64,000 nt of DNA from Oceanobacillus bengalensis (lineage in GTDB: Bacteria; Bacillota; Bacilli; Bacillales; Amphibacillaceae): contig NZ_RBZO01000009.1 in the NCBI RefSeq assembly GCF_003628445.1, forward strand, positions 62,001 to 126,000, written 5' to 3'. The notes under the pieces are model-generated. The model was given only the letters and a program-made list of their open reading frames with translations. It searched no databases and had not been told where the DNA came from. Numbering within the stretch: position 1 is the first letter of the stretch; each line of letters opens with the position of its first letter. This document shows, piece after piece, positions 26,067-35,033 of the stretch. Both the position numbers and the translations under genes were made by a program.

Positions 26067-29000
26067 TTATTCAAATTCAATTAACAAATCATCTACTTCA
26101 ATTGAATCTCCATTTTTTATATGGATTTCTTTTATAACTCCTACAAATGGTGCTTGGATAGTAGTTTCCATCTTCATTGCCTCTGTCGTAACGAGGTAAT
26201 CACCCTTTTCAACTCTATCACCTTTTTTACAAGTAACTTCCAATACAGTACCAGGCATTGTCGCACCAATCTGTTTTTCATTTCCTTTAGTTACTTTTGG
26301 TCTTACAGCTTGGCTTGATTTTATACTTTCATCTTTTACAGTTACTTCACGGGGTTGACCATTTAATTCGAAATAAATAGTACGTGTACCATTCGGTTTT
26401 GGTTCAGAAATTGATACTAATCTAACAAATAAGGTTTTTCCCATTTCAATTTCAACTTCAATCTCTTCTCCTAATCTCATTCCATAGAAGAATGTTGCCG
26501 TGTCTAATACCGACACATCACCGTATTGATCGCAGAATGTTTCATAGTCCAAAAATACTTTTGGATAAAGCGCATAAGAAATACAGTCGAAGCTCGTAAC
26601 TTGTCGATTTAATGACTTAAAGAGGGAATTTCTTATTTCAGTGAAATTAACAGGTTCTAATAACTCACCAGGGCGAACATTAATTGATTCCCTCCCTTTT
26701 AATATAATACGCTGCAATTCCTTAGGGAATCCCTGATACGGCTGACCGATATATCCACTGGCAAACTCAATGACTGAATCAGGGAAATCAATCGTTTCAC
26801 CACGATTATATATATCATCCTCTGTTAAGTTATTTTGGACCATAAATAATGCCATATCCCCTATAACTTTAGATGAAGGTGTTACTTTCACAATATCACC
26901 AAACATATCATTTACTTTGCGATACATTACTTTCACTTCTTCAAAGCGGCCGCCTAGCCCTACTGCCTTTGCTTGTTGCTGCAGGTTACTATATTGACCA
27001 CCAGGCATTTCATGAAAATAAATTTCTGAATGCGGTGCTTTCATACCACTTTCAAATTCAGTATAATACTCGCGAACACCTTCCCAATACGTTGATATTT
27101 TCTCGTAATTTTCTATATCAACAAGTGGCTTCCGTTCCTTTCCACTAAGGGCATGATATAAGGTTTGCGCACTTGGCTGGGATGTGAATCCTGCCAACGA
27201 TCCAGTGGCAACATCGACTACATCAACTCCCGCATCAATTGCTCTAGAATAAGTAAAGATACCATTCCCGCTGGTGTCATGTGTATGCAAATGAATTGGA
27301 ATATCCACTGTTTCTTTCAATGTTGATACGAGTTGATAGGCTGCTTCTGGTTTCAGTAATCCAGCCATATCTTTAATTCCAAGTATATGTGCACCAGATG
27401 ATTCAAGCTCTTTCGCCATATTTTTATAATAAGCTATATCATACTTCGTGCGACCCTTATCTAATATATCACCAGTATAACAAATAGAAGCTTCTGCCAC
27501 TTTATCATTTTCTCTTACCGCTTCAATTGCTAACCTCATGCCAGGAGTCCAATTGAGACTATCGAATATACGGAAAACATCAATACCCGCATTGGAACTT
27601 TTCTCAACAAATTCACGAATTAAATTATCTGGATAATTTTTATAGCCCACTGCATTGCTTGCACGAAGCAACATTTGGAATAATACATTTGGTATCTTTT
27701 CTCTAAGTTTTATTAATCTAGTCCATGGGCTTTCTTTAAGAAAACGGTAAGCTACATCAAATGTTGCTCCACCCCACATTTCTACAGAGAAAAGGTTTGG
27801 CAGGAGATGAGCTGTCGGTTCGGCTATCTGCAGTATGTCTTTTGTACGAATTCTTGTAGCTAACAATGATTGATGTGCATCCCTGAATGTTGTATCGGTA
27901 AGTAAAACTTCTTTTTGTTCCTTTACCCAATTCGCTAAGCCATCGGGACCGCGCTCATCAAGTATTTGCTTCGTTCCAATCGGTAGTTCTTTCGTACTAT
28001 CTATCTTAGGGATTTTCACATCAGAAAATGCTGGTTTTTCCTTTCCTAACATTCCTTCGCCACCATTTACAGTCGTATGTCCAATATAGCTAAGCATTTT
28101 TGTACCACGATCTTTTCGTTTAGGAAACACAAATAGCTCAGGCGTTTTATCAATAAATGTTGTGTCATACAAACCAGAAAGAAAATCCTTATGCTTCATG
28201 ACATTCTCTAAAAACGGGATATTCGTTTTTATTCCGCGGATTCGGAATTCCTTTAAGTTTCTGACCATTTTATGTGCAGCTTGTTCAAAGCTGAGTGCAT
28301 GTGTTGAAACTTTAACAAGCAAAGAATCATAGTGTGGTGAAATAACAGCACCTTGGTATGCATTACCAGCATCTAATCTTACACCGAATCCCCCACCTGA
28401 ACGGTAAGCCATAATCTTTCCTGTATCAGGCATAAAGTTATTCAATGGATCTTCCGTCGTAATACGCGACTGAATGGCATAACCCATTGTATAAATTTTG
28501 CTTTGCTTAGGAATTCCAATAGCATTTTTGTGTAATTCATGACCCTCAGCTATTTTAATTTGAGTTTGAACAATATCAATTCCGGTAATCATTTCCGTTA
28601 TCGTATGTTCCACTTGAACACGTGGATTCACCTCGATAAAATAAAATTCATTATCGGTAACTAAAAATTCCACGGTACCAGCATTTATGTAATTTATATT
28701 TTTCATTAACCGTACTGCTGCATCACATATTTCTGTCCGCAGTTCTTGTGTTAGTGAAATACTTGGTGCTACTTCTATTAACTTTTGATGGCGCCGTTGC
28801 ACAGAGCAGTCTCTTTCAAAGAGGTGAACAATATTCCCATGCTTATCACCAATGATTTGAACTTCAATATGTTTCGGGTTTTCGATTAACTTTTCTACGT
28901 AGATTTCATCATTTCCAAAAGCAGCCTTTGCTTCTGATTTCGCCCGATCGTATGCTTCTATAACACTACTTTCATCACGAACAATACGCATACCACGGCC

Positions 29001-29507
29001 ACCCCCACCTAAGGACGCTTTAATGATGATTGGATACCCGTATTGTCTACCAAAAGCCTGTACATCTTCAACCGTTTCCACTGGCCCATTACTACCTGGA
29101 ATAATTGGTAATCCAGCCAAAGAGGCTTGTTCTCTTGCTTTCACTTTATCCCCAAACATATTTAAATGCTCGCTGTTCGGACCAATAAAGATAATTCCTT
29201 CTTCTTCACATCGCTTTGCAAATTGGATGTTTTCTGATAAGAAACCATAACCAGGATGAATCGCATCAACATTCACTTTTTTTGCTAAATTAATGATACC
29301 TTCAATATCCAAGTAAGCATCAATTGGTTTCTTTCCCTCTCCAATTAAATACGTTTCATCTGCTTTAAAACGATGATATGATCCTGTATCCTCTTTAGAG
29401 TAAATTGCTACAGTACGGATATTAAGCTCTGTACATGCTCTAAATACTCGAATTGCAATCTCTCCACGATTTGCTACTAACACTTTTCTAATTGGCTTTA
29501 CTTCCAT
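26067..29507 (-). CDS. pyc: Pyruvate carboxylase
   Basis: Biotin-dependent anaplerotic enzyme that carboxylates pyruvate to oxaloacetate. The 1146-residue single chain shows the biotin carboxylase domain (1-450; KVLVANRGEIAIRVFRA, ATP loop SLGGGGRGMR), the carboxyltransferase domain (about 530-800; LLTDTTFRDAHQSLLATR, HLHTHDTSGNG), and a C-terminal biotinyl domain with EAMKMET, whose Lys is biotinylated. I choose the second Met (29507), 7 nt after AGGAGG; the first abuts the site. It follows ftsW by 38 nt. Confidence 0.98.
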   Translation of the reverse strand: MEVKPIRKVLVANRGEIAIRVFRACTELNIRTVAIYSKEDTGSYHRFKADETYLIGEGKKPIDAYLDIEGIINLAKKVNVDAIHPGYGFLSENIQFAKRCEEEGIIFIGPNSEHLNMFGDKVKAREQASLAGLPIIPGSNGPVETVEDVQAFGRQYGYPIIIKASLGGGGRGMRIVRDESSVIEAYDRAKSEAKAAFGNDEIYVEKLIENPKHIEVQIIGDKHGNIVHLFERDCSVQRRHQKLIEVAPSISLTQELRTEICDAAVRLMKNINYINAGTVEFLVTDNEFYFIEVNPRVQVEHTITEMITGIDIVQTQIKIAEGHELHKNAIGIPKQSKIYTMGYAIQSRITTEDPLNNFMPDTGKIMAYRSGGGFGVRLDAGNAYQGAVISPHYDSLLVKVSTHALSFEQAAHKMVRNLKEFRIRGIKTNIPFLENVMKHKDFLSGLYDTTFIDKTPELFVFPKRKDRGTKMLSYIGHTTVNGGEGMLGKEKPAFSDVKIPKIDSTKELPIGTKQILDERGPDGLANWVKEQKEVLLTDTTFRDAHQSLLATRIRTKDILQIAEPTAHLLPNLFSVEMWGGATFDVAYRFLKESPWTRLIKLREKIPNVLFQMLLRASNAVGYKNYPDNLIREFVEKSSNAGIDVFRIFDSLNWTPGMRLAIEAVRENDKVAEASICYTGDILDKGRTKYDIAYYKNMAKELESSGAHILGIKDMAGLLKPEAAYQLVSTLKETVDIPIHLHTHDTSGNGIFTYSRAIDAGVDVVDVATGSLAGFTSQPSAQTLYHALSGKERKPLVDIENYEKISTYWEGVREYYTEFESGMKAPHSEIYFHEMPGGQYSNLQQQAKAVGLGGRFEEVKVMYRKVNDMFGDIVKVTPSSKVIGDMALFMVQNNLTEDDIYNRGETIDFPDSVIEFASGYIGQPYQGFPKELQRIILKGRESINVRPGELLEPVNFTEIRNSLFKSLNRQVTSFDCISYALYPKVFLDYETFCDQYGDVSVLDTATFFYGMRLGEEIEVEIEMGKTLFVRLVSISEPKPNGTRTIYFELNGQPREVTVKDESIKSSQAVRPKVTKGNEKQIGATMPGTVLEVTCKKGDRVEKGDYLVTTEAMKMETTIQAPFVGVIKEIHIKNGDSIEVDDLLIEFE

Positions 29508-29545
29508 TGCCATTCCTCCTTTAAGAAATTTTATGTTTCATATTT

Positions 29546-30670
29546 TCATAGAGTCATATTCTCATGTTCGTTCTTATGAACATGCATTGCTATATTATTA
29601 AGGATTCCCATCGAAATTAGCATTACTAACAAAGATGAGCCTCCATAACTAATAAACGGCAAAGGTACACCTGTTATTGGTAAGATTCCACTTATTGCAC
29701 CTAGATTTATAAATGCTTGCATTCCTACCATAGAAGCTATACCAATTGCAAGTAATGCACCGAAACTATCTGTACATTTCCTCGCAATAAATATTCCCCG
29801 AAGGACAATAACTGCAAAGAGCCCAATCACAATGATTACACCGATAAATCCTAGTTCTTCAGCAATTACCGCCATTATAAAATCTGTATGCGCCTGGGTT
29901 AGGTAGCCTAACTTTTGCACACTTTGACCAAGCCCTTCCCCAGTTAATCCACCAACACCAATCGCTAAATAGGATTGAATTAGCTGATAACCATCTGAAT
30001 CTGGTGTTTCAAATGGCTGATATGCTCCTGTAAATCTTGAAAGTCTTTCCTCTGTTATAAGGTAAGGAAACGCAAGTATTATAAGCATAACACCAATTGC
30101 TATTAACAAAGTCAAGTGTTTCATTCGAATCCCCGAACTAAATATGACCGAACAAGCAATTAAAAATATGATTGCCGCTGTTCCAAAGTCTGGTTGTAGT
30201 ACAATCAGTCCCAAGATAATGCCTGTCATAATAAGTGGTGGTAATACACCTTTCGTAAAATCATCTAAATAAGATTGCTTTTTAGAATAAACAGAGGCAA
30301 GGTACATAATCAAAGCCAGTTTTGCAAACTCTGATGGCTGAAAACTCGCAGGACCAAAAATATACCAGGATTTAGCATTATTTACCTCGGTCCCAAAAAT
30401 GAACAAACCTGTTAATAGTAAAATGATAAAAAGGATAATGATTTTCATTAACTTTTGATAATACTTATATGGAAATACAGATGTAAATATAAATCCTACC
30501 ATTCCAACTCCAAACCATAAAGCTTGTCTACCTAAATAGTGTGTACTTTCTAATCCTTCTACAACTGCAGTGACCATACTTGCACTGTAAATCATAACAA
30601 GTCCAAATGCAGTTAAAACAATCGGTGTGATGATTAATGTGTAATCATAATCCTTCAATTTCTGAATCAT
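29546..30670 (-). CDS. ftsW: FtsW/RodA-type SEDS glycosyltransferase (FtsW)
   Basis: Polytopic membrane protein (374 residues) of the SEDS family that polymerises lipid II at the septum with a class B PBP. About ten helices; family segments KSWYIFGPASFQPSEFAKLA, LQPDFGTAAI, QSYLAIGVGGLTGEGLG, AHTDFIMAVIAEELG and GVPLPFISYGGSS are present. Position next to ylaN and pyc is that of B. subtilis ftsW (ylaO), which decides against RodA or SpoVE. GGGAG precedes the ATG. Confidence 0.9.
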   Translation of the reverse strand: MIQKLKDYDYTLIITPIVLTAFGLVMIYSASMVTAVVEGLESTHYLGRQALWFGVGMVGFIFTSVFPYKYYQKLMKIIILFIILLLTGLFIFGTEVNNAKSWYIFGPASFQPSEFAKLALIMYLASVYSKKQSYLDDFTKGVLPPLIMTGIILGLIVLQPDFGTAAIIFLIACSVIFSSGIRMKHLTLLIAIGVMLIILAFPYLITEERLSRFTGAYQPFETPDSDGYQLIQSYLAIGVGGLTGEGLGQSVQKLGYLTQAHTDFIMAVIAEELGFIGVIIVIGLFAVIVLRGIFIARKCTDSFGALLAIGIASMVGMQAFINLGAISGILPITGVPLPFISYGGSSLLVMLISMGILNNIAMHVHKNEHENMTL

Positions 30671-30800
30671 CTTACTTCTCCCAACTAATTATAGTATATA
30701 AATGGATATATGAGTTAGAATTTTTTAATAGTTTACCATATTTTCAATAAAAAGTGGCAAACGATGTATTAACTGACCCTCATCTATGCTTTTAGTAAAC

Positions 30801-30842
30801 AAAAAAACCTTGCCATCTTTAAACTACAGGCAAAGTTTTTGC
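30801..30842 (-). terminator. Terminator downstream of ylaN
   Basis: Stem AAACCTTGCC with GGCAAAGTTT (small mismatch) around CATCTTTAAACTACA. It is flanked by an A run that gives a U tract on the minus strand. Lies 32 nt after the ylaN stop codon. Confidence 0.75.
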
Positions 30843-30873
30843 ACACTCTTACATTACGCATGAACATAATAGA

Positions 30874-31155
30874 TTATAAAGCGTTTTGCGTGGCTTCGTG
30901 AAGTATATTTAGCTTCTTCTCCAGATTCCCAAGAATTGCTTTTCCTTCACTCTCACTGATTAAGTCCAAACGTATAGCAAAATCAATTTCCCTTGAGAGG
31001 CCGAACATCTGTGTATCCAGTACATCTTCATACACTGGGCACTGTGGCATCATTAAATTTTCTATTTGAACTTCGATTAGTCGCAAAATTTTATCAGCAT
31101 CAGCCTTAAGAAGGGCGTGGGCTTTTTCACGATGATTAACAGTCACCTCAGGCAT
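30874..31155 (-). CDS. ylaN: YlaN family iron-linked regulator partner
   Basis: Small helical protein (93 residues) of the YlaN (DUF1507) family. Work in B. subtilis and S. aureus ties YlaN to iron homeostasis through binding to Fur. Typical segments: [20 protein letters not shown], and [27 protein letters not shown] lies 8 nt before the ATG at 31155. Stands alone with its own terminator, upstream of ftsW. Confidence 0.88.
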   Translation of the reverse strand: MPEVTVNHREKAHALLKADADKILRLIEVQIENLMMPQCPVYEDVLDTQMFGLSREIDFAIRLDLISESEGKAILGNLEKKLNILHEATQNAL

Positions 31156-31365
31156 TAATATATCCCCTCCACTAAAAGACTTTCTTTATATTATATTATC
31201 GTTAGGTACATAAAAATGCAAATATATTATAGATATATTATATAATTTATTTCATCTTATGCATCGTTAGTATATTTCTAACACTTTCCTAGTGAACTTT
31301 TCTATTAAGTCTGATATTCTTATGTTTAGGCCTGGACTTTTATACATACTTAGGGGGATTAAGAA

Positions 31366-31860
31366 ATGATGATTGTACCAATTGTTGGAAACGTTTCCTA
31401 TTCGATTACATTAGATCCAACTGTTTGGATTTTTGATGACAGAAAAGTTTTATTAGAAGAAGCTTTTACGATAAAGGCTAACACCACGGATAAAGACGAC
31501 GTAGTGAAGGCTGCTGAGCGATGGGATAGAGAGGTTTCTACTCAGTTTAGCAAGCCACCGGTAAATAGAAGTATTTCTAGACGAGAAGGAGAAACGTTTT
31601 TAGAGAATTCCTATGTTATGCCAATTTATGATTTTATTCATAATGCAGAAATAAATACGGATGCAAAGAACGCTACCTTAGTTACCTGGAATGACGAAAG
31701 CGATGTAACATTAACAATTGATGAACTAGAAAGTGGATATTTTCTTTTTGCAATGGATGGCAAGCCACTAAAAGAAGACGGTCCCGTTCATTTTCTTTAT
31801 GGGGATGGATCCAATAAAGATAATCCCATTAAGCACGTAAAAAAAATTCATATTCATTAA
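31366..31860 (+). CDS. Conserved-looking hypothetical protein (164 residues)
   Basis: I do not recognise this gene with confidence. The soluble 164-residue product starts MMIVPIVGNVSYSITLDPTVWIFDDRK and ends GPVHFLYGDGSNKDNPIKHVKKIHIH. The last 45 residues (TLTIDELESGYFLFAMDGKPL onward) loosely recall the closing part of molybdopterin-domain oxidoreductases of the sulfite oxidase type, but the cofactor-binding core is absent. Comparable Bacillaceae proteins are sometimes labelled peptidyl-prolyl isomerase; I see no PPIase motif. GGGGG lies 8 nt before the ATG. The gene stands alone and is followed by repeat copy 3. Confidence 0.6.
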   Translation: MMIVPIVGNVSYSITLDPTVWIFDDRKVLLEEAFTIKANTTDKDDVVKAAERWDREVSTQFSKPPVNRSISRREGETFLENSYVMPIYDFIHNAEINTDAKNATLVTWNDESDVTLTIDELESGYFLFAMDGKPLKEDGPVHFLYGDGSNKDNPIKHVKKIHIH

Positions 31861-31870
31861 CTTCATGAGA

Positions 31871-32280
31871 GGCTGGGACATAACTAAAACTTCTCGCTCT
31901 ATAGACAAATGATTATAGGATAGAAACGTAGAATGTTTACTTTCCGTCCGGGAACGCTCCGGGCGGATGTTTTCTCTACGGGCACGGCCTGAGCCTCCTC
32001 GTGACATATAGAACGCTAATCCAGGGTCTTCGGACACGTGCTGTTTCCGCAGGACAAGGAAGAGTCGTTAGCATTACATCTTCGTAAGAAAATCACTCTT
32101 TATTTTCAAGGAGTCTCACCAGCCGCCCTAAGGTGCTTGAAGTGTGTTTCTGGAACGATGTGCTTCATACAATATTGAAAAATAAGTCCACGATCTATAT
32201 CAAATCCGAAGTAAGCTGAATTATAGGAAGATTTTAAAACACAATTTGGATTTGCTATAATAAATTACTTTTGTCCCAGC
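31871..32280. repeat. Composite palindromic repeat, copy 3 (reverse orientation, partly deleted)
   Basis: Right module in reverse orientation (about 31944-32060, with GGGTCTTCGGACACGTGCTG) and only the last part of the left module (TCACCAGCCGCC to TGGAACGATGTGCTTCA, about 32112-32170). The outer ends differ from copies 1, 2 and 4: GGCTGGGACA at 31871-31880 and TGTCCCAGC at 32272-32280 are inverted repeats. It shares CCGTCnGGGAnCGCTCCGGG with copy 4. Confidence 0.8.
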
Positions 32281-32424
32281 ATCTTTTTTATCTACCTTCA
32301 GCAACTAGCAATACTTCCCTCTACAACTTTTTTAATATCCAATAACAATTTATAATTTAATTTGTATAATTTAGTTGATTCTATCCAAAATAAGCATACT
32401 AGCAATTGTAGGAGGAATGCTTTT

Positions 32425-33015
32425 ATGCGATTACGAATTGGTTTATTATTAATTCCGTTATTGATAATTGTTGGGTGTGCAGAAGAAGAGAATTCAATGC
32501 GATCCGAACAGGCAGAGAATCAATATATACAAGTCAAAAACTCTGACCCTAATGAATTACAAGAACTTACGAATAGTGAAATCGCCACACATTTAGCAAA
32601 CATCGCAAGCGATATACCAGAAGTTAATGACGCTACTGCTGTTGTTGCTGGTCCGTACGCTGTAGTTGGTATAGATGTTGATAAAGATCTAGACAGGTCT
32701 CGCGTTGGTACAATCAAATATACTGTACTTGAAGCTTTATATCACGATCCATACGGGAAGACGGCAGTTGTTGTGGCTGATGCAGATGCCACGGAAAGAC
32801 TTAAAGGTATGGGAGAAAAGATAAGACAAGGACACCCAGTACAAGGTTTTGTCGATGAACTCTCAGCAATCGTTGCCAGGTACATGCCTGATTTACCTAT
32901 TACCGATAATGCTCCTGGAAACATTGACCAGAACAAGGATTCCATGCCTAAAGGTGACGAAGAAGAGTTAGAAAATATTCAAGAAGAGCAATCAAACCAC
33001 AATTATAAAGAATAA
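32425..33015 (+). CDS. ylaJ: YhcN/YlaJ-type sporulation lipoprotein
   Basis: Predicted lipoprotein of 196 residues: signal peptide MRLRIGLLLIPLLIIVGCAE with lipobox Cys18, then a YhcN/YlaJ domain (residues about 50-165) containing IASDIPEVNDATAVVAGPYAVVG-like sequence, and an acidic, glutamate-rich tail. Family members sit in the spore membrane or coat and affect germination. AGGAGG lies 9 nt before the ATG at 32425; the 21-residue extension lacks support. Next to ylaI as in B. subtilis. Confidence 0.85.
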   Translation: MRLRIGLLLIPLLIIVGCAEEENSMRSEQAENQYIQVKNSDPNELQELTNSEIATHLANIASDIPEVNDATAVVAGPYAVVGIDVDKDLDRSRVGTIKYTVLEALYHDPYGKTAVVVADADATERLKGMGEKIRQGHPVQGFVDELSAIVARYMPDLPITDNAPGNIDQNKDSMPKGDEEELENIQEEQSNHNYKE

Positions 33016-33120
33016 ACATATCGGTGGTATCTACAGGATGCCACCTTCTTTCTTTTTCTATCATAAAACATGGTGACATTATGGTATAATTATTTCATAA
33101 GTTTTTTTAGAGGTGAGAAA

Positions 33121-33324
33121 ATGCAGGTTAAATGTACATTATGTGATCAAATTCATACTTTAGTTGATAACTCACTTCAAGCGAAGCGATTAAGAAATCG
33201 CCGAATTTATATGTACCTATGTGATTCCTGCTATGAACGTATTGAAAATAGAACAAAGGAAAGACATGCTACTGGGAAGTTTCGCTTGTTTGAGGAAAAG
33301 AAGAAGGAAGATGACTACATTTAA
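33121..33324 (+). CDS. ylaI: YlaI-type zinc-ribbon protein (DUF2197)
   Basis: Protein of 67 residues with two CxxC pairs, CTLC (residues 5-8) and CDSC (39-42), an expected zinc site. DUF2197/YlaI family, function unknown. GAGGTG lies 5 nt before the ATG at 33121; the upstream in-frame extension is hydrophobic and atypical. Convergent with ylaH. Confidence 0.85.
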   Translation: MQVKCTLCDQIHTLVDNSLQAKRLRNRRIYMYLCDSCYERIENRTKERHATGKFRLFEEKKKEDDYI

Positions 33325-33351
33325 GTAGTTACCTATAGGACCTAACAACAT

Positions 33352-33385
33352 AAGAAAACGACCAATTTCAGGTCGTTTTCTTATG
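33352..33385. terminator. Bidirectional terminator; its loop holds the ylaH stop codon
   Basis: Twelve-bp perfect stem AAGAAAACGACC / GGTCGTTTTCTT with loop AATTTCA. The ylaH stop codon (33368-33370) lies in the loop and the last four ylaH codons form one arm. Confidence 0.88.
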
Positions 33386-33676
33386 TTTTCGTTGAAAATG
33401 AAGACGTATTCGATAAATTGCTAATACGGCATTAATAACTAATAAACTTTCAACGGTTGGCATCCTCATAACAGTACTAAATATCGTTAACAGGAATACC
33501 CCGATAAGCAATAAAATATATACAACTATTTTTTGACCTATAGGTAATTTTTTCGCAAAACCCAATTCATAGGCAATGATAGCAAGAATAAGATTCATCA
33601 CATAAAAAATCCAAAAAACATTATCCGTTCCATTTAATTCGATAACGGTATCAAAAACCAGTCTGAAATTATCCAT
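33368..33676 (-). CDS. ylaH: YlaH-like membrane protein
   Basis: Membrane protein of 102 residues with three helices (about 20-40, 46-66 and 72-90), matching the YlaH-like family; function unknown. Starts MDNFRLVFDTVIELNGTDN; GGGGG lies 6 nt before the ATG. In B. subtilis typA separates ylaF from ylaH; here they are 135 nt apart with no typA. Confidence 0.8.
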   Translation of the reverse strand: MDNFRLVFDTVIELNGTDNVFWIFYVMNLILAIIAYELGFAKKLPIGQKIVVYILLLIGVFLLTIFSTVMRMPTVESLLVINAVLAIYRIRLHFQRKHKKTT

Positions 33677-33811
33677 TTGTATCCCCCATTAATAAAATAA
33701 ACTCCTATACTATCATACTAAATCTTTACTATTCTTGCTAGAGATTAGCCGAATCCACTTTATATACGCTAATTTTTGTTATATACTGTGTAATGACAGC
33801 GAGGTGTTTAT

Positions 33812-33991
33812 ATGAAAAATATCGATGTTCCAATGCTCTTACTAGCTCTACTTGTTATAATTATGTTTTCTGGAGTAAGTTTTGCAATCGCTTTACGCAG
33901 TATCTGGTTCATTCTATTATTCTTAATTCTTGGATTTGGAACGATGGGATACGGATTGTCATTGAAAAGGAAAAGAAAGAGTGATGCTTAA
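33812..33991 (+). CDS. ylaF: YlaF-type small membrane protein (DUF5325)
   Basis: Two-helix membrane protein of 59 residues, starting MKNIDVPMLLLALLVIIMFS and ending with a basic tail KRKRKSDA. Matches YlaF in size and pattern. GAGGTG lies 7 nt before the ATG at 33812. Its stop codon overlaps the suhB stop region by 4 nt, and its last codons form one arm of the shared terminator. Confidence 0.8.
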   Translation: MKNIDVPMLLLALLVIIMFSGVSFAIALRSIWFILLFLILGFGTMGYGLSLKRKRKSDA

Positions 33992-34009
33992 ATTGCATCA
34001 CTCTTTCTT
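33973..34009. terminator. Bidirectional terminator inside the overlapping ends of ylaF and suhB
   Basis: Perfect 15-bp stem AAGAAAGAGTGATGC / GCATCACTCTTTCTT with loop TTAAATT. The loop contains both stop codons, so each gene's last codons make one arm. Confidence 0.9.
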
Positions 34010-34806
34010 CCTTCTTTAACTGTTGATAAGATCTCATCCTGTAAAACCAAATTACATGCTAAAATTGTATTTTTTTCTAACATATTTATTGGTGTTCCAT
34101 CAATCGTTGTTGTTACACCGCCGACTTCGTTAAAAATAATAATTCCCGCTGCAATATCCCAAGGTGAAAGTCCCATACTTATGTATCCGTTAATAATCCC
34201 CTCCGCAGCAAAGGCAAATTCTAAAGCCGCAGAACCGTATACTCTGGTTCCTCTAATCGTCCGAACAAAATGCTGCATTACCTCTTCATCCACTAGCTTA
34301 TTAGGACATAACCAAAAATGATTCATAGCTATAATTGCTTCTGTAATGTTTGTATCAGTCTTTAGTGATGGTAGCTTCACATTATCCTTATAAGCACCTT
34401 CATTTCTTTTGGCATGATACAAAATGTCAGACATTACATCGTAAATAAACCCAATTTCACCGATTCCATCTTGATATATTCCTACAGATATAGCGAAATT
34501 CCTTTTTTGATGAACAAAATTCATTGTTCCATCAATCGGATCTATTACCCAGACAGTCCCATCCATTGAACTTAGTTTATCTCCATACCCTTCTTCACCT
34601 ACGATAGCATGTTCAGGATATGTTTCCTTTATTTTCGTTACAAAAAAAGATTCTGTTTCTCTGTCCATTGTTGTTACAAGATCATTCGGATTTGATTTTG
34701 TATCAACGACTAATGGATTGTTAATCTTAGTTCTAATATTTTCTCCTGCTTGTTTTATCCACTGCAAGCCTTTGGTATATATTTCATTACGAAGATTGCT
34801 ATCCAT
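33988..34806 (-). CDS. suhB: Inositol-1-monophosphatase family protein
   Basis: Mg-dependent phosphatase (272 residues) of the inositol monophosphatase/SuhB family; B. subtilis YktC is the counterpart. Metal-binding motifs: GEEGYG near residue 70, WVIDPIDGTMNFVH near residue 90, and LSPWDIAAG near residue 215. True substrate is not determined by sequence. I use the ATG at 34806 with GGAGGAG 6 nt upstream; the upstream in-frame ATG overlaps that site. Lies next to yktB as in B. subtilis. Confidence 0.93.
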   Translation of the reverse strand: MDSNLRNEIYTKGLQWIKQAGENIRTKINNPLVVDTKSNPNDLVTTMDRETESFFVTKIKETYPEHAIVGEEGYGDKLSSMDGTVWVIDPIDGTMNFVHQKRNFAISVGIYQDGIGEIGFIYDVMSDILYHAKRNEGAYKDNVKLPSLKTDTNITEAIIAMNHFWLCPNKLVDEEVMQHFVRTIRGTRVYGSAALEFAFAAEGIINGYISMGLSPWDIAAGIIIFNEVGGVTTTIDGTPINMLEKNTILACNLVLQDEILSTVKEGRKSDAI

Positions 34807-34976
34807 TAATAACTCCTCCATTACAAACGGTATAACTTATATTGTATCAAAAGAATACAACTCATTACATAGCGAAAGCTCATTTACTTATTTTAAAATT
34901 TGAATGTTGCTACTAATACGCAACAGCTTTATATGTTGAAAAAAACAATCATGTAGAAAACAGCCTAATAAACCAT

Positions 34977-35028
34977 TTTGACCCCAGCAAGTATACTTCG
35001 GATATAACGTAAGTACTTATTGGGGCCA
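34977..35028. terminator. Long imperfect hairpin after the ykzI-like gene
   Basis: TTTGGCCCCA pairs with TGGGGTCAAA, with an inner stem AAGTA/TACTT. The better T run (ATTTTTATTT) is on the plus strand, so minus-strand termination is uncertain. Confidence 0.5.
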
Positions 35029-35033
35029 AATTT

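Noticed and set aside
31768-32037. ORF of 89 codons antisense to the end of the 31366 gene and into repeat copy 3
   Set aside because: Overlaps a better-supported gene and ends in repeat DNA.
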